Positions 49,677 to 58,915 are shown, counted from the first letter of the stretch. The stretch is DNA of 64,000 nucleotides from UBA12087 sp964370815 (GCA_964370815.1 CAYJKQ010000005.1:149640-213639); one strand, 5' to 3'. The notes: generated by a model from the sequence alone, not told the origin. Program-made: numbers and translations.

Positions 49677-50070
49677 GAAAACTCCTTGGGATTGGATCTG
49701 ATCTTGATCTTTTCCAGTGCCTTCTCGCTAATTTAGTGGAAGAAATCTTTTATTATTATAGCGGTAAACTTGCCTGGCAGATTGTGTTACCTGGCATAAT
49801 ATAGAAGGACATCTGTCCTCTATTATTAAGGTGTGAAATTGATTACAATGATAGTGAATTACCACGCAAAACTGTTTGTTTAATAACCGCTATAATGGAG
49901 TTACATTTCATATCATTTTTGTTATTGTTCAGGCCAAGACCCTAAAGGTTTCTCTGGCAGAAGAATTAGAATGCTTAGCTTGAAATCCATGCTGTCGATC
50001 ACATTGTTTTCCGGGTAAACCTTTAGGGTCTGAGTAGTAACTTGTGTGTTTTATATCTCAAGGATGAAAT
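49677..50070. other. 394-bp divergent interval between iorA and the AGPS-like gene
   Basis: No gene. TATAAT at 49891-49896 could be a -10 box but lacks a good -35. The inverted repeat listed at 49937-50031 fills most of the leader of the AGPS-like gene and ends about 40 nt before its ATG. Confidence 0.5.
49937..50031. repeat. inverted repeat with AGACCCTAAAGGTTT arms
   Basis: Perfect 15-nt arms AGACCCTAAAGGTTT (49937-49951) and AAACCTTTAGGGTCT (50017-50031) around a 65-nt spacer. The core (C)CCTAAAGGTT is akin to CCCGAAGGTT of the units at 58.9-59.7 kb, so they may belong to one family of fold-back elements. Confidence 0.75.
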
Positions 50071-51669
50071 ATGCGCCGCTGGAATGGTTGGGGTGAAGAA
50101 AGTACCTGTTATGCTCTGCCCCAGTCCGCCAAAGAATACCTTGAAAAACAGATCGGGGCTGGTCTATCGCTTGAAGATGCCAGCCTGGTAGAGACTCTTT
50201 CCTACGTTCCCCAAACCCGTCTAGCTGGGCATGCCCAGATCTCCAACCTTCCTATGGATCGCTTGTTGCATGCCTGCGGCCAGTCCCTGCCGGATTGGAT
50301 CGCACTGCGCTCCGGTCGCATCCAGCATTTTCCGGATGGTGTTGCCTTTCCGCCGGATGCATCCGCTTTGAAGACCCTCCTGGAGTATGCCCGGCAGACC
50401 GGAACCACCCTGATCCCTTATGGCGGTGGCACCAGTGTCGTGGGTCATATCAATCCCCTGCCTGGTGAAGCCCCCATCCTGACGGTTGATCTCTCAAGAA
50501 TGAACCATCTGGTCGATCTGGATGAAACCAGTCAACTGGCAACTTTCGAAGCCGGCATTTCCGGTCCAGAGATCGAAAAACATTTACAGGACAGAGGCTT
50601 TACACTCGGACACTTTCCGCAATCCTTCGAATTTTCCACCCTGGGCGGCTGGATCGCCACCCGCTCCAGCGGTCAGCAGTCTTACCATTACGGACGCATA
50701 GAGCAATTGTTTGCAGGTGGACATGTGCAATCCTTCCTGGGGGAACTGGAAATGCCGGTTCACCCGGCTTCAGCTGCCGGTCCAGACCTCAAACAATTTT
50801 TTCTCGGTTCGGAAGGTCGATTTGGTATTCTGACCCGGGCTACGGTTCGCATCCAGCGTATGCCGGAAACAGAGAGCTTTCATGCCGCCTTTTTCCATGA
50901 CTGGGAGACTGGCTCGGAAGCAGTGCGCGAAATAGCCCAGGCAGGTGTACCGGTCTCTATGCTGCGTCTCAGCAATACGCTTGAGACCGCCACGACCCTG
51001 GCTCTCTCCGGCAAGGAAGACCTGGTGTTGTGGGCAGGACGTGCCCTGGACTGGATCAAGTATGACGACCAGCGCTGCCTGCTCATTTTTGGGCTGACAG
51101 GCAGTTGCAGCCTGACACGTTATGCATACAGGCAAGCCAGCTGCATCATCCGCGCCCACGGCGGTTTACCAACCGGCACGATCATTGGCAGGATGTGGCG
51201 TAAATCCCGCTTTCTGTCCCCATACCTGCGCAATACGCTCTGGGAGCAGGGTTATGCGCTCGACACATTGGAGACCGCCATGCCTTGGTCTGGTATCCCG
51301 CATTGTGCCCGGGAGGTTCTGGCTGGTTTAAAGGACGGCCTGGCAAAGAGCGGTGAAAGAGTTCTGGCTTTTGCGCACCTCTCGCATGTTTACCCGGATG
51401 GCGCCAGCCTGTATGTAACCTACTTGTATCGTCGGGCGAAAGACCCGCATGAGACCTTGCGCCGTTGGCAGGTCTTGAAATCTGCAGCCAGTCAGATCAT
51501 TGTCCAGCGCCAGGGTACCATCACGCACCAGCATGGCGTCGGTCAGGACCATGCTGGATACCTGGGATCAGAAAAAGGTGTAGTTGGCATGCAAGCGTTG
51601 AAAGCCCTCAGCGACCTGCTCGATCCACAAGGACTGCTTAACCCCGGAAAACTGTTGCTGGAGGAGTAG
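50071..51669 (+). CDS. FAD-dependent alkyldihydroxyacetonephosphate-synthase-like oxidase
   Basis: 532 residues. FAD-binding (PCMH/GlcD) domain: VAFPPDASALKTLLEYARQTGTTLIPYGGGTSVVGHI, the AGPS-like HFPQSFEFSTLGGWIATRSSGQQSYHYGRIE, and the C-terminal HQHGVGQDHAGYL with the His-His-containing motif used by AGPS and related enzymes. AGPS makes the ether bond of ether lipids by exchanging acyl-DHAP's acyl group for a fatty alcohol. Bacterial homologues next to glpD are common, but their reaction has rarely been proven; an alternative is a 2-hydroxyacid dehydrogenase. The start MRRWNGWG is the classical AGPS-family N-terminus. Confidence 0.8.
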   Translation: MRRWNGWGEESTCYALPQSAKEYLEKQIGAGLSLEDASLVETLSYVPQTRLAGHAQISNLPMDRLLHACGQSLPDWIALRSGRIQHFPDGVAFPPDASALKTLLEYARQTGTTLIPYGGGTSVVGHINPLPGEAPILTVDLSRMNHLVDLDETSQLATFEAGISGPEIEKHLQDRGFTLGHFPQSFEFSTLGGWIATRSSGQQSYHYGRIEQLFAGGHVQSFLGELEMPVHPASAAGPDLKQFFLGSEGRFGILTRATVRIQRMPETESFHAAFFHDWETGSEAVREIAQAGVPVSMLRLSNTLETATTLALSGKEDLVLWAGRALDWIKYDDQRCLLIFGLTGSCSLTRYAYRQASCIIRAHGGLPTGTIIGRMWRKSRFLSPYLRNTLWEQGYALDTLETAMPWSGIPHCAREVLAGLKDGLAKSGERVLAFAHLSHVYPDGASLYVTYLYRRAKDPHETLRRWQVLKSAASQIIVQRQGTITHQHGVGQDHAGYLGSEKGVVGMQALKALSDLLDPQGLLNPGKLLLEE

Positions 51670-51782
51670 ATATGTTACATCTCAAAAAAGTGGGGTGTGG
51701 GGGTGTGATTGGATCATACAAGAAAGCAGGGCAGCTTTCCAGCCTGCCACCTGTAAGATCAAAATAAATGGAAGATATCCGT

Positions 51783-52097
51783 ATGAACAATACAGATACT
51801 TTGGAAATAAAAATCCTTTGTTACCGAAATCCAGTTTGTTACTCGGTCTGGCGTGTTGTTCAACAGGTCATAAACCACCTGTCCCCCCAATTTCCTGAAG
51901 TTGATTTCAAGGTACTTATGATCAGAGATAGTTCTCAAATCGCAAAATATACACACAACCTGGTCCTTCCCAGCCTGGTCATCAACGAAAAACTGGTCTG
52001 CTCGGGTCACATCCCAGGTCACGAGGAAGTTCTTGCCTCCCTGCAGGTGGCATTGGCAGAAAAGGGTTACCAGCCAGCAGTCATGAGTGGTGGATAA
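51783..52097 (+). CDS. thioredoxin-fold-like small protein
   Basis: 104 residues from ATG 51783 (GGAAGAT ahead; ATG 51768 would add five). Predicted beta-alpha-beta-alpha-beta-beta-alpha pattern: EIKILCYRNPVCYSVWRVVQQVINHL, VDFKVLMIRDSSQIAKYTHNLVLPSLVINEKLVCSGHIPGHEEVLASL. A cis-Pro-like LVLPSLVINE is typical of thioredoxin folds. The CxxC is replaced by C-x5-C (CYRNPVC), so it is not a normal disulfide reductase. It sits between the AGPS-like and glpD genes and ends at the base before the glpD start. Confidence 0.65.
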   Translation: MNNTDTLEIKILCYRNPVCYSVWRVVQQVINHLSPQFPEVDFKVLMIRDSSQIAKYTHNLVLPSLVINEKLVCSGHIPGHEEVLASLQVALAEKGYQPAVMSGG

Positions 52098-53681
52098 ATG
52101 TGGGCAACCGGCTGGCGTGATCCGCTTTGGGCAGAGTTAGGCATTGGTGAATGGGATCTGATCGTGATCGGAGGAGGCATCACCGGTGCGGGCATCCTGC
52201 GCGAATCTGCCCGTTTGGGTCTGCGCTGCATCCTGTTCGAAGCCCACGATTTTGCTTCGGGCACCTCCAGCCGCTCCTCCAAACTTGTGCACGGTGGATT
52301 GCGTTACCTGAAAAACGCCCAGCTTAAACTGACCTCCGAATCGGTGCATGAGCGCGAGCATCTTCTCAAGGAGGGACGCGGTCTTGTCACGCCCCTGCCA
52401 TTCCTGATGGCGAATTTCCCGGGGGACCGTGTCCCGACCTGGGCATTTGGGCTCGGTCTTTCGGTTTATGATCTGCTGGCACTTAAATGGAATCATGCTT
52501 TCTATTCTGCCGACGGAATGCGTATCCTATGTCCGCAATTGAGTGCGCCTCAGCTTGTCTCCGGCTTTCGATATTTTGATGCCCAGACGGATGATGCCCG
52601 CCTGGTCCTGCGTGTGCTCCAGGAAGCGGTTGATGACGGGGGAAAATCCCTGAACTATACCCGCGTGGAGGGATTCTTAACGAACTCCGCACAAAAGGTA
52701 TGCGGGGTCAGTATTACCGACCTGGCGCCAGGCGCAGGCGGGCGGACAATGGAAGTGCGTGGCAGGGTTGTCATCAATGCCAGCGGTGCCTGGGCGGATG
52801 AACTGCGTCATCACAACGGGGGCGATCAGCGTTTGCGCATCTTGCGCGGCAGTCACCTGTTCATGCCCTGGAAGAAACTGCCATTGACCCGCGCGGTCAC
52901 TTTCTGGCACCCGCAGGATGGACGCCCGGTTTTCATCTTCCCGTGGGAGGGTCTCACCCTGATCGGAACCACCGATATGGATCACCATGCCAGCCCCACC
53001 ACCGATCTCTCCATCAGCCAGGTTGAAACCGAATACCTGATGTATGCTGTTCAATATGCTTTCCCGGCCTTGGAATTGAAGCAGACCGATGTCCAGTCCA
53101 CCCTGGCCGGGGTGCGCGCCGTTGTGGATACGGGCAAAGCCAACCCTTCCAAAGAATCGCGTGAATTCGTGCTGTGGATGGAAAATGGTCTCCTGACCGT
53201 CAGTGGAGGAAAACTGACCACTTTCCGCCTTATGGCACAAAAAGCGCTTAAAGCGGTCAGTCCGCTGCTGCCGGAAAAGATCAAAATGGATCGCAATGAA
53301 CGCGTGTTTGACCCGCTGCCGGATGAGAACAGCCTGTGTGACCTTCCGGTTGAAATGCGCCTGCGACTTTTGGGGCGTTATGGGTGTGCCGCCTGTGACC
53401 TGGTTTCTGCCGCTCAACCCGCTGAAATGGATCCCATTGCTGAGTCCCTGCCTCTGTGGGCGGAACTGCGCTGGGCAGCCCGCACAGAGGGCGTTTCCCA
53501 CCTGGATGACCTGCTGCTGCGGAGGGTGCGCCTGGGTTTGCAACTGCCCGGTGGGGGAGTGGGGCAGCTAAAGCGGGTGCGTGCCATTGTCCAGCCTGAG
53601 TTGGGTTGGAGCGACGCGCGCTGGCTTGAGGAAGAGGATGCTTACCTGCGGCTCTGGCAGGAATATTATGCCCCGCTTTGA
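52098..53681 (+). CDS. glpD: aerobic-type glycerol-3-phosphate dehydrogenase
   Basis: 527 residues, directly after the thioredoxin-like gene. FAD site DLIVIGGGITGAGILRESARLGLRCILFEA, then the GlpD hallmark DFASGTSSRSSKLVHGGLRYL, and NASGAWADEL and LIGTTDMDHHASPTTDLSIS. It oxidises glycerol 3-phosphate to dihydroxyacetone phosphate and reduces quinone. Next to an AGPS-like gene it may supply or remove the DHAP backbone for ether lipids. A fragment of a second glpD is at 56.6 kb. Confidence 0.92.
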   Translation: MWATGWRDPLWAELGIGEWDLIVIGGGITGAGILRESARLGLRCILFEAHDFASGTSSRSSKLVHGGLRYLKNAQLKLTSESVHEREHLLKEGRGLVTPLPFLMANFPGDRVPTWAFGLGLSVYDLLALKWNHAFYSADGMRILCPQLSAPQLVSGFRYFDAQTDDARLVLRVLQEAVDDGGKSLNYTRVEGFLTNSAQKVCGVSITDLAPGAGGRTMEVRGRVVINASGAWADELRHHNGGDQRLRILRGSHLFMPWKKLPLTRAVTFWHPQDGRPVFIFPWEGLTLIGTTDMDHHASPTTDLSISQVETEYLMYAVQYAFPALELKQTDVQSTLAGVRAVVDTGKANPSKESREFVLWMENGLLTVSGGKLTTFRLMAQKALKAVSPLLPEKIKMDRNERVFDPLPDENSLCDLPVEMRLRLLGRYGCAACDLVSAAQPAEMDPIAESLPLWAELRWAARTEGVSHLDDLLLRRVRLGLQLPGGGVGQLKRVRAIVQPELGWSDARWLEEEDAYLRLWQEYYAPL

Positions 53682-53840
53682 TAGACCAGGAATCTGTGCC
53701 TGATCAAGTGATACAGACTTGGGAGATCTGGGATCCTGTTTTTTGTGTAGAAAATTTGATCAAGACAATACACACAATTCACACCCTGTGTATATTGCAT
53801 AGGGGTAAATCACAGATTACGAGAAAACACCTATATCCCT

Positions 53841-53864
53841 GAGTGCGGGAGATCTCCCGCACTC
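53841..53864. repeat. 24-bp perfect palindrome
   Basis: GAGTGCGGGAGATCTCCCGCACTC reads the same on both strands; arms are 12 bp with no loop (a folded RNA would open the centre). It lies between glpD and the convergent lipoprotein gene, without a T run, so it may be a transcript-end hairpin or a protein-binding site. Confidence 0.7.
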
Positions 53865-53880
53865 AAGGTAATAAGCGGGG

Positions 53881-56361
53881 CTATCTTGGTGTAGCTGTCC
53901 AGGAGCCGGTCCAGATCACACCAGGAATTTCGTATGAAACCTGCCAGTTTCCTGACCCGCCGGATGGCGAGGCTTGACCCCACATTTTCCAGGTGGTGTA
54001 TGGTTTTTTGCTGAGGTTATCAATGAAAACCCATGTGGCTTCGAAGGAGGTTCCTCCGGTCATGCGAATATCAGGACCGGAGACAAGTTCGTCGCCATGT
54101 GCCAGGAACTGGATGTCGGATACATTGCCCTTTTCGTCAAGGTAGATCTCAACGTAATCCCAGTTGCCGTAATATCCGTAAGTGACTAAATTGGACGCGT
54201 GATTATATTCCGAGCACCAGTAACACCAATCAGGCATACTTGGACAGGGAACCGGATTCCAGGGTTGCCCTCCTCCTTCTCCACCACCTCCGCCGCCACC
54301 ACCACCTGTCTCGACGCAGGCGGGCGGGTTGGTGTAGGGGTAACAACCAGAGGGAAGCTCGCATATATTTTCTGGATAGCGAGGGCTGTCTTTGGTAACA
54401 CTTCCATAAAGTGTCATTGCCCGTGCGGGTCCATACGATATGGTCACATTGACTTGACTGGAGGTTGCATCGCTTGGAGGGGTGTTGTTAAAGAGGATGA
54501 ATGCCAGTTCACTGAAGCCTTCACTGGCAGGGATGAATAAGTTGAAATTCGATCCCTCACTGGAAAGGTAGTTGTCCGGTCCTGCCAGTGGGGTGGCAGC
54601 AGACAACAACCCGGCCGGGACACCATAGACCATTGCACCGCTCCCAGCATCAGAATAGACTTCGACACTGATCAACGCCTTCTCCTGCCAGGGGGATATT
54701 TGCTCTGGCAAAGTCATGCGAAAGAAATAAGCCGTCATACTGCCTGGTAAGCTTGTACTGATCGAGGCAACTGCAGGCTGATCGATCTCACCGGACTCAA
54801 GGATTTTCCCGGGCATCGCGGAAAGAACGACACCGCTCCTGCCATTCTGCGAGATCATTGTCTCTTTGAAATCCAACTGGTCACCGGTCGCTTCGAGAAA
54901 GAGATTTTGGAGATAAATTCCTTTGAATTCTGTTGTTGTTGGCAAACCCTGGGCAATCCCAGCGGGATCAAGGAAATAGGCTGGCAGGAATTTGGTGAAC
55001 TGGGTCTGCGGGGTCGTACCAGCCGATGTAAATATGCTGGCTGCAAGGGCATCCTTACCGCTGCTTGCACCTGTACCTAGATATGCTTGTAAGATGAAGC
55101 CCTCGCCGATGGTATCCGCCAGGTAGCGTACGAACCAGCTGGCTCCGTAACCGGCGCTTTGAGTTTCTATTTTATCGGTCTCGAAGTACCAGGGTTTGCG
55201 ATAGAACTCAGCTTCCAGGACGGCAACATCAGGCAGCCAGTTCGGGTCACCTGTGATGCGTTTTTCATACCATATAGCCGTGGCTTCATCCAGCATCGTC
55301 CAGGCATAAACACCGTCAGTACGTGCCATGCTCGAGAGTGTGTAGCCCAGGTCATTCAAATGGGTGATGGTCTGGGCATAATGCATCAGTTCGTGACCTA
55401 CCGTGGCTTTCAATGTCTGTAGATCGCTGTTGAGGGTGCGTGGATGGAGGATCATGTGAAAGCCGTAGATGGTGCTGTAATCAAATCTCCCGTAGCATTC
55501 CGAAGTAGCCGCTCCCCAGTAGATGTATTCGAGGGCATCGCAGTCTTCAATGTAGACCGGGAATTTTAGATTATCCTCTTCAGAACGCCACGGGAAGCCC
55601 AAAGCCTTTATGTCGGCGCGGGCAAGTTCGAGATCGTCGATCAGGGGGCTGATCATAGTCGATGAAATGGATGTAGGGTAATACACTTTGAAATGTTCAG
55701 ATGTAGCAATTTGCCGACCACCGTCGTTCCGGATAAGGAAGTAGAAGTTGTGTTCAGTGAGCAACTGTGCTGAAAATTGACCAAGATCGATCTGTGCAGG
55801 GGCAGCAAGTTTGGAGACAGCCATGCTGAAACTTTCGGACACCTGCACTTGCAGATCCGCCACTCCCGCCGCGAGATCCACATGTGCGTCCACCGGGAAC
55901 ATGCCAAAGGAGAAGCCTCCTGCGGATGGCGCGTAACCGTAGGTGCCAAAATAGAACGATAACTTTTCGGCAGCGCCGGGGTCGCTGAGGTTCAATCCCT
56001 TTAGGAGCTTTTCTGGAAGTGTGATTCTGGCTTGCAGGTTGCCGTTGAAGCCCAATGGGATGCCCTCGACCCCGAACAAACTTGATTGGCTCTCCACACC
56101 GGACCCCGACGGGATTTCGATTTCTGTCAAGGTCACCTCAACCTGGTTTTGAATGTTGCTGGTTCCGATGCCGATTTCCAGGTCGCCAACTTGGAAAGAT
56201 CCCCCCGCACCGCCCAGACTGATGGTTTGTGTTTGGAGGATCTTGCCTGCTTCCGCAGTTCCATTGTCTCCGATTGTTTGAAAAAGACTACAAGCAGAAG
56301 TTATCAGGAAACCTGTAATGACGAGATTGATTAATTGCTTTCCGATTCGGTTGGGGTTCAA
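53881..56361 (-). CDS. large surface lipoprotein with HExxH metallopeptidase motif
   Basis: 826 residues. AAGGAG seven bases ahead of TTG 56361 decides for a TTG start (MNPNRIGKQL...). The lipobox LITSAC ends the signal peptide, so Cys is lipidated and the protein faces outward. The first 220 residues are beta-rich; the middle contains VGHELMHYAQTITH with the HExxH zinc motif, preceded by CDALEYIYWGAATSECYGR and followed by DEATAIWYEK, where Glu of DEATAIW could be the third ligand (gluzincin style). A poly-Gly run (GGGGGGGGEGGG) joins a C-terminal beta domain. No named family recognised; a secreted peptidase is likely. Confidence 0.75.
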   Translation of the reverse strand: MNPNRIGKQLINLVITGFLITSACSLFQTIGDNGTAEAGKILQTQTISLGGAGGSFQVGDLEIGIGTSNIQNQVEVTLTEIEIPSGSGVESQSSLFGVEGIPLGFNGNLQARITLPEKLLKGLNLSDPGAAEKLSFYFGTYGYAPSAGGFSFGMFPVDAHVDLAAGVADLQVQVSESFSMAVSKLAAPAQIDLGQFSAQLLTEHNFYFLIRNDGGRQIATSEHFKVYYPTSISSTMISPLIDDLELARADIKALGFPWRSEEDNLKFPVYIEDCDALEYIYWGAATSECYGRFDYSTIYGFHMILHPRTLNSDLQTLKATVGHELMHYAQTITHLNDLGYTLSSMARTDGVYAWTMLDEATAIWYEKRITGDPNWLPDVAVLEAEFYRKPWYFETDKIETQSAGYGASWFVRYLADTIGEGFILQAYLGTGASSGKDALAASIFTSAGTTPQTQFTKFLPAYFLDPAGIAQGLPTTTEFKGIYLQNLFLEATGDQLDFKETMISQNGRSGVVLSAMPGKILESGEIDQPAVASISTSLPGSMTAYFFRMTLPEQISPWQEKALISVEVYSDAGSGAMVYGVPAGLLSAATPLAGPDNYLSSEGSNFNLFIPASEGFSELAFILFNNTPPSDATSSQVNVTISYGPARAMTLYGSVTKDSPRYPENICELPSGCYPYTNPPACVETGGGGGGGGGEGGGQPWNPVPCPSMPDWCYWCSEYNHASNLVTYGYYGNWDYVEIYLDEKGNVSDIQFLAHGDELVSGPDIRMTGGTSFEATWVFIDNLSKKPYTTWKMWGQASPSGGSGNWQVSYEIPGVIWTGSWTATPR

Positions 56362-56607
56362 TGAGAAGCTCCTTGTCAAAATTGGTTATTGAAAAATCCG
56401 ATTCCACGTCAATATTAAATTCCCTTCAGATATTCAGCTGATGCTTTGAGGAATTTATGAAATTATACTGATTTTCACAACCCATGACAAGAATTATATT
56501 TACAAGAATTGTAAAGCGGGGTTTATGGTAAGCAAATCCCCGGCGTTCATCATCCACGGCATCAGTCCCCGATTATGGTAGGATTCGTCATCCACTTGCA
56601 GCATTAT

Positions 56608-56724
56608 TGACATGAATGAATGCGTACCTGTCTGACTGCGGATGAGACCTGCCTGGTCGAATTGCCGGTCGAGATGCGCATACTCCGATAAATATCTTTG
56701 GTAGGATTATTATGCCCCGCTTTA
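56608..56724 (+). pseudogene. remnant of a second glpD gene
   Basis: The DNA matches two parts of the intact glpD. Bases 56615-56690 follow the stretch coding for NERVFDPLPDENSLCDLPVEMRL (remnant reads ADETCLVELPVEMRI), and 56698-56724 follow the last codons LWQEYYAPL-stop, here LW-TAG-DYYAPL-TAG. About 300 bp between these parts are deleted, and frames are broken. The rest of the interval 56362-56899 shows only AT-rich DNA and, near 56880, AAAGGAG for the thiolase gene. Confidence 0.75.
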
Positions 56725-56899
56725 GAACTAAAATTTTCTCCTCATTAGGCACTTTTGAATTTTTCAAGTAAAATACTGTATCGATCAACAATAGTGTACC
56801 ATCGACCATCAAGTCGGGACGTAGGTGAAGTTCCCATACCCGGCTTCCTTGAGACGATACAAACCATTCACCCTAAATCTTCCAAAGGAGAAAGAATAG

Positions 56900-58273
56900 A
56901 TGAGACCTGTCTTTGCCATATCGGGAGGTGTTTCCAAGTTTGCCAAAGCCCGTCCCGACAAGACTTTCCAGGCCATTGTCAAAGAGGCATACGACTATGC
57001 CATCCAGGACATTGGATTGGATTTTCCCACATTTACCAAACTGGTTGACGGTTCGGTGGCATCCTATTTTTCCGACCACTTCAGCCGACAATTGATGGCC
57101 GGGATTATGGCGCAGGATTATCTTGGCTTGTGCCCCAAACCCGGTCATCGTGTTGAAGGTGGCGGTGCTACAGGGGGCATATGCTTCCAGGAGGCCTGGA
57201 AATCGGTAGCCAGCGGACACATGGATATTTGCGTGGCTTACGGTTTTGAAACCATGAGCCATGTCGAGACCTGGAAAGGCAATGAATTTATTGCCCTGGC
57301 TTCGGATGTTTCGGTGGATTACCCGGTGGGAGGCTTTTACTCCGGTTATTATGCCATGATGGTCACCCGCCACATGAAGGAATTTGGCACCACGGTTGAG
57401 CAATTGGCGCATGTCAGTGTTAAGAACCACCTGAACGCCTATCACAATCCCTATGCCCAGAAGCGCAACCGCTACACCATCCAGGACGTGCGCAATGCTC
57501 CGATGGTAGCCTGGCCTCTCACCCGCCTGGATATCTGCGTCATGTCGGACGGCGCGGCTGCCAGCATCCTGGTTTCGGAAGAAGGTTTGCGCAAACTGGA
57601 AGCCAGCGGCGCCATCATTCCCCGCCCGTTGGTCAAAGTGACCGGCATCGGGCGTGGTACGGATGCCATGCGTATGTCCGACCGCCCGCATGTGGCTTAT
57701 GACGACTTCGTGGAAAATTATGCCACTGAGGTCGAGAAGAATTCACAGGATACACGTGCTTATTACAAAAAACTTTGGGATCATGGTACCCGTTACCCCG
57801 GTGTGCACTCCTTCCGGGCCGGGCGCACAGCCGGCAACATGGCTTACAAGCATACCGGCATTCATGACCCGTTGAAAGAACTCGATTTCGTCGAGCTGCA
57901 TGATGCCTATACCTCCAGCGAGATCCAGACCTATGAAGACCTGGGTCTGTGCCGCTATGGGGAAGGCGGAGATTTCGCAGAATCCGGCAAAGCCTTTATG
58001 CCGGGCATAGACTACGGTCTGGATCTTAAGCATAAGCCGAGCATACCCGTTAACCCCTCCGGCGGGCTGATCGCCTGCGGACACCCGGTGGGTGCCACTG
58101 GTCTGATGCAGGCTGTCTTTGCCACCTGGCAGCTTCAGAACAGCATCAAAAAGCATTTTGGGGATGATACCCTGCAGGTCAGGAATGCAAAACGCGGTGC
58201 CATTCACTCGCATGCTGGCACAGGAACTTATGTTTCAGTTTCCATTTTGGAACGTGAAGGTCAGGAGAATTAA
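56900..58273 (+). CDS. thiolase-superfamily protein lacking the nucleophilic Cys
   Basis: 457 residues, starting ATG 56900 after AAAGGAG. It follows the SCP-x/archaeal-type acetoacetyl-CoA thiolase layout: AISGGVSKFAKARPDKTFQAIVKEAYDYA, then GHRVEGGGATGGICFQEAW where relatives have VENACATGG, so Ala-Cys is Gly-Gly and the acyl-accepting Cys is absent. The C-terminal half keeps VNPSGGLIACGHPVGATGLMQ (Cys-Gly-His-Pro) and GAIHSHAGTGTYVSV. Its partner DUF35 gene follows at 1 bp. It may act as a non-acylated condensation or hydrolysis enzyme, a lipid-transfer or structural partner, or use another nucleophile. Confidence 0.8.
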   Translation: MRPVFAISGGVSKFAKARPDKTFQAIVKEAYDYAIQDIGLDFPTFTKLVDGSVASYFSDHFSRQLMAGIMAQDYLGLCPKPGHRVEGGGATGGICFQEAWKSVASGHMDICVAYGFETMSHVETWKGNEFIALASDVSVDYPVGGFYSGYYAMMVTRHMKEFGTTVEQLAHVSVKNHLNAYHNPYAQKRNRYTIQDVRNAPMVAWPLTRLDICVMSDGAAASILVSEEGLRKLEASGAIIPRPLVKVTGIGRGTDAMRMSDRPHVAYDDFVENYATEVEKNSQDTRAYYKKLWDHGTRYPGVHSFRAGRTAGNMAYKHTGIHDPLKELDFVELHDAYTSSEIQTYEDLGLCRYGEGGDFAESGKAFMPGIDYGLDLKHKPSIPVNPSGGLIACGHPVGATGLMQAVFATWQLQNSIKKHFGDDTLQVRNAKRGAIHSHAGTGTYVSVSILEREGQEN

Positions 58274-58274
58274 C

Positions 58275-58826
58275 ATGGCGAAATTACCAGAACGACGCGA
58301 AGAATCCCTGGGTGGTTACATAGTTCATGGCGTGCCTTTCCCTGTCAATACCGATGAAGAATCGCTGGCATTTCTCAAGAAGATGGCTCCCATCCAGATC
58401 GAACAGCCTTATCAGATCACCTACCTGCACTCCTACGGGCAGGATAGTCCCTGGTTTGCCGGCCTGGCCAACAGGAAACTGCTTGCTAGCCAGGATGCAG
58501 GTTCAGGTTACACCTATGCCAGCCCTCGCGGCCATGATATGTACTCGGGCGAAGAGACCAACTGGATCGATATCACCGACCGCCCCGCCAAAGTACACGC
58601 CTTCACCGTCTGCCATTTTGGCTCGGAGGAATTCCTGCCCGAGACCCCCTTTATCCTGGCTCAGGTTGAGATCGAGGGAGTAAATACCCTGCTTCTAACC
58701 CGCCTGTTGGGGTTGGACCCGCAGGCTGCCAGCCTGGACTGGATCGGCATGAATGTCCGCCCGCACTTCCTGCGCAACAGCAAGCTTAAACCCACCGACG
58801 TCTACTTCACTCCGTCAGCGAGCTAA
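58275..58826 (+). CDS. DUF35 OB-fold partner of the thiolase, without zinc-ribbon cysteines
   Basis: 183 residues from ATG 58275. DUF35 proteins pair with thiolases and form a complex in which a rubredoxin-like Zn ribbon precedes an OB fold. Here the ribbon region reads GLANRKLLASQDAGSGYTYASPRGHDMYSGE (in pieces), retaining the Y-x-x-PR signature but with none of the four Cys. The OB fold continues with AKVHAFTVCHFGSEEFLPETPFILAQVEIEG. The loss parallels the missing Cys of the thiolase. The N-terminal ERREESLGGYIVHG and C-terminal LKPTDVYFTPS are extra. Confidence 0.75.
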   Translation: MAKLPERREESLGGYIVHGVPFPVNTDEESLAFLKKMAPIQIEQPYQITYLHSYGQDSPWFAGLANRKLLASQDAGSGYTYASPRGHDMYSGEETNWIDITDRPAKVHAFTVCHFGSEEFLPETPFILAQVEIEGVNTLLLTRLLGLDPQAASLDWIGMNVRPHFLRNSKLKPTDVYFTPSAS

Positions 58827-58859
58827 AACAATCACATCGATTGCTCGGTCCTTTCATAT

Positions 58860-58915
58860 CGTCCCGAAGGTTGGTTCTTATGAGTCGTTTCTTCTGAACT
58901 ATAACCTTCGGGACG
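58860..58915. repeat. CGTCCCGAAGGTT fold-back unit 1
   Basis: Perfect 13-nt arms CGTCCCGAAGGTT (58860-58872) and AACCTTCGGGACG (58903-58915), 30-nt spacer, followed by GTTTTTATA, so it can act as a terminator for the thiolase-DUF35 transcript. Confidence 0.85.
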
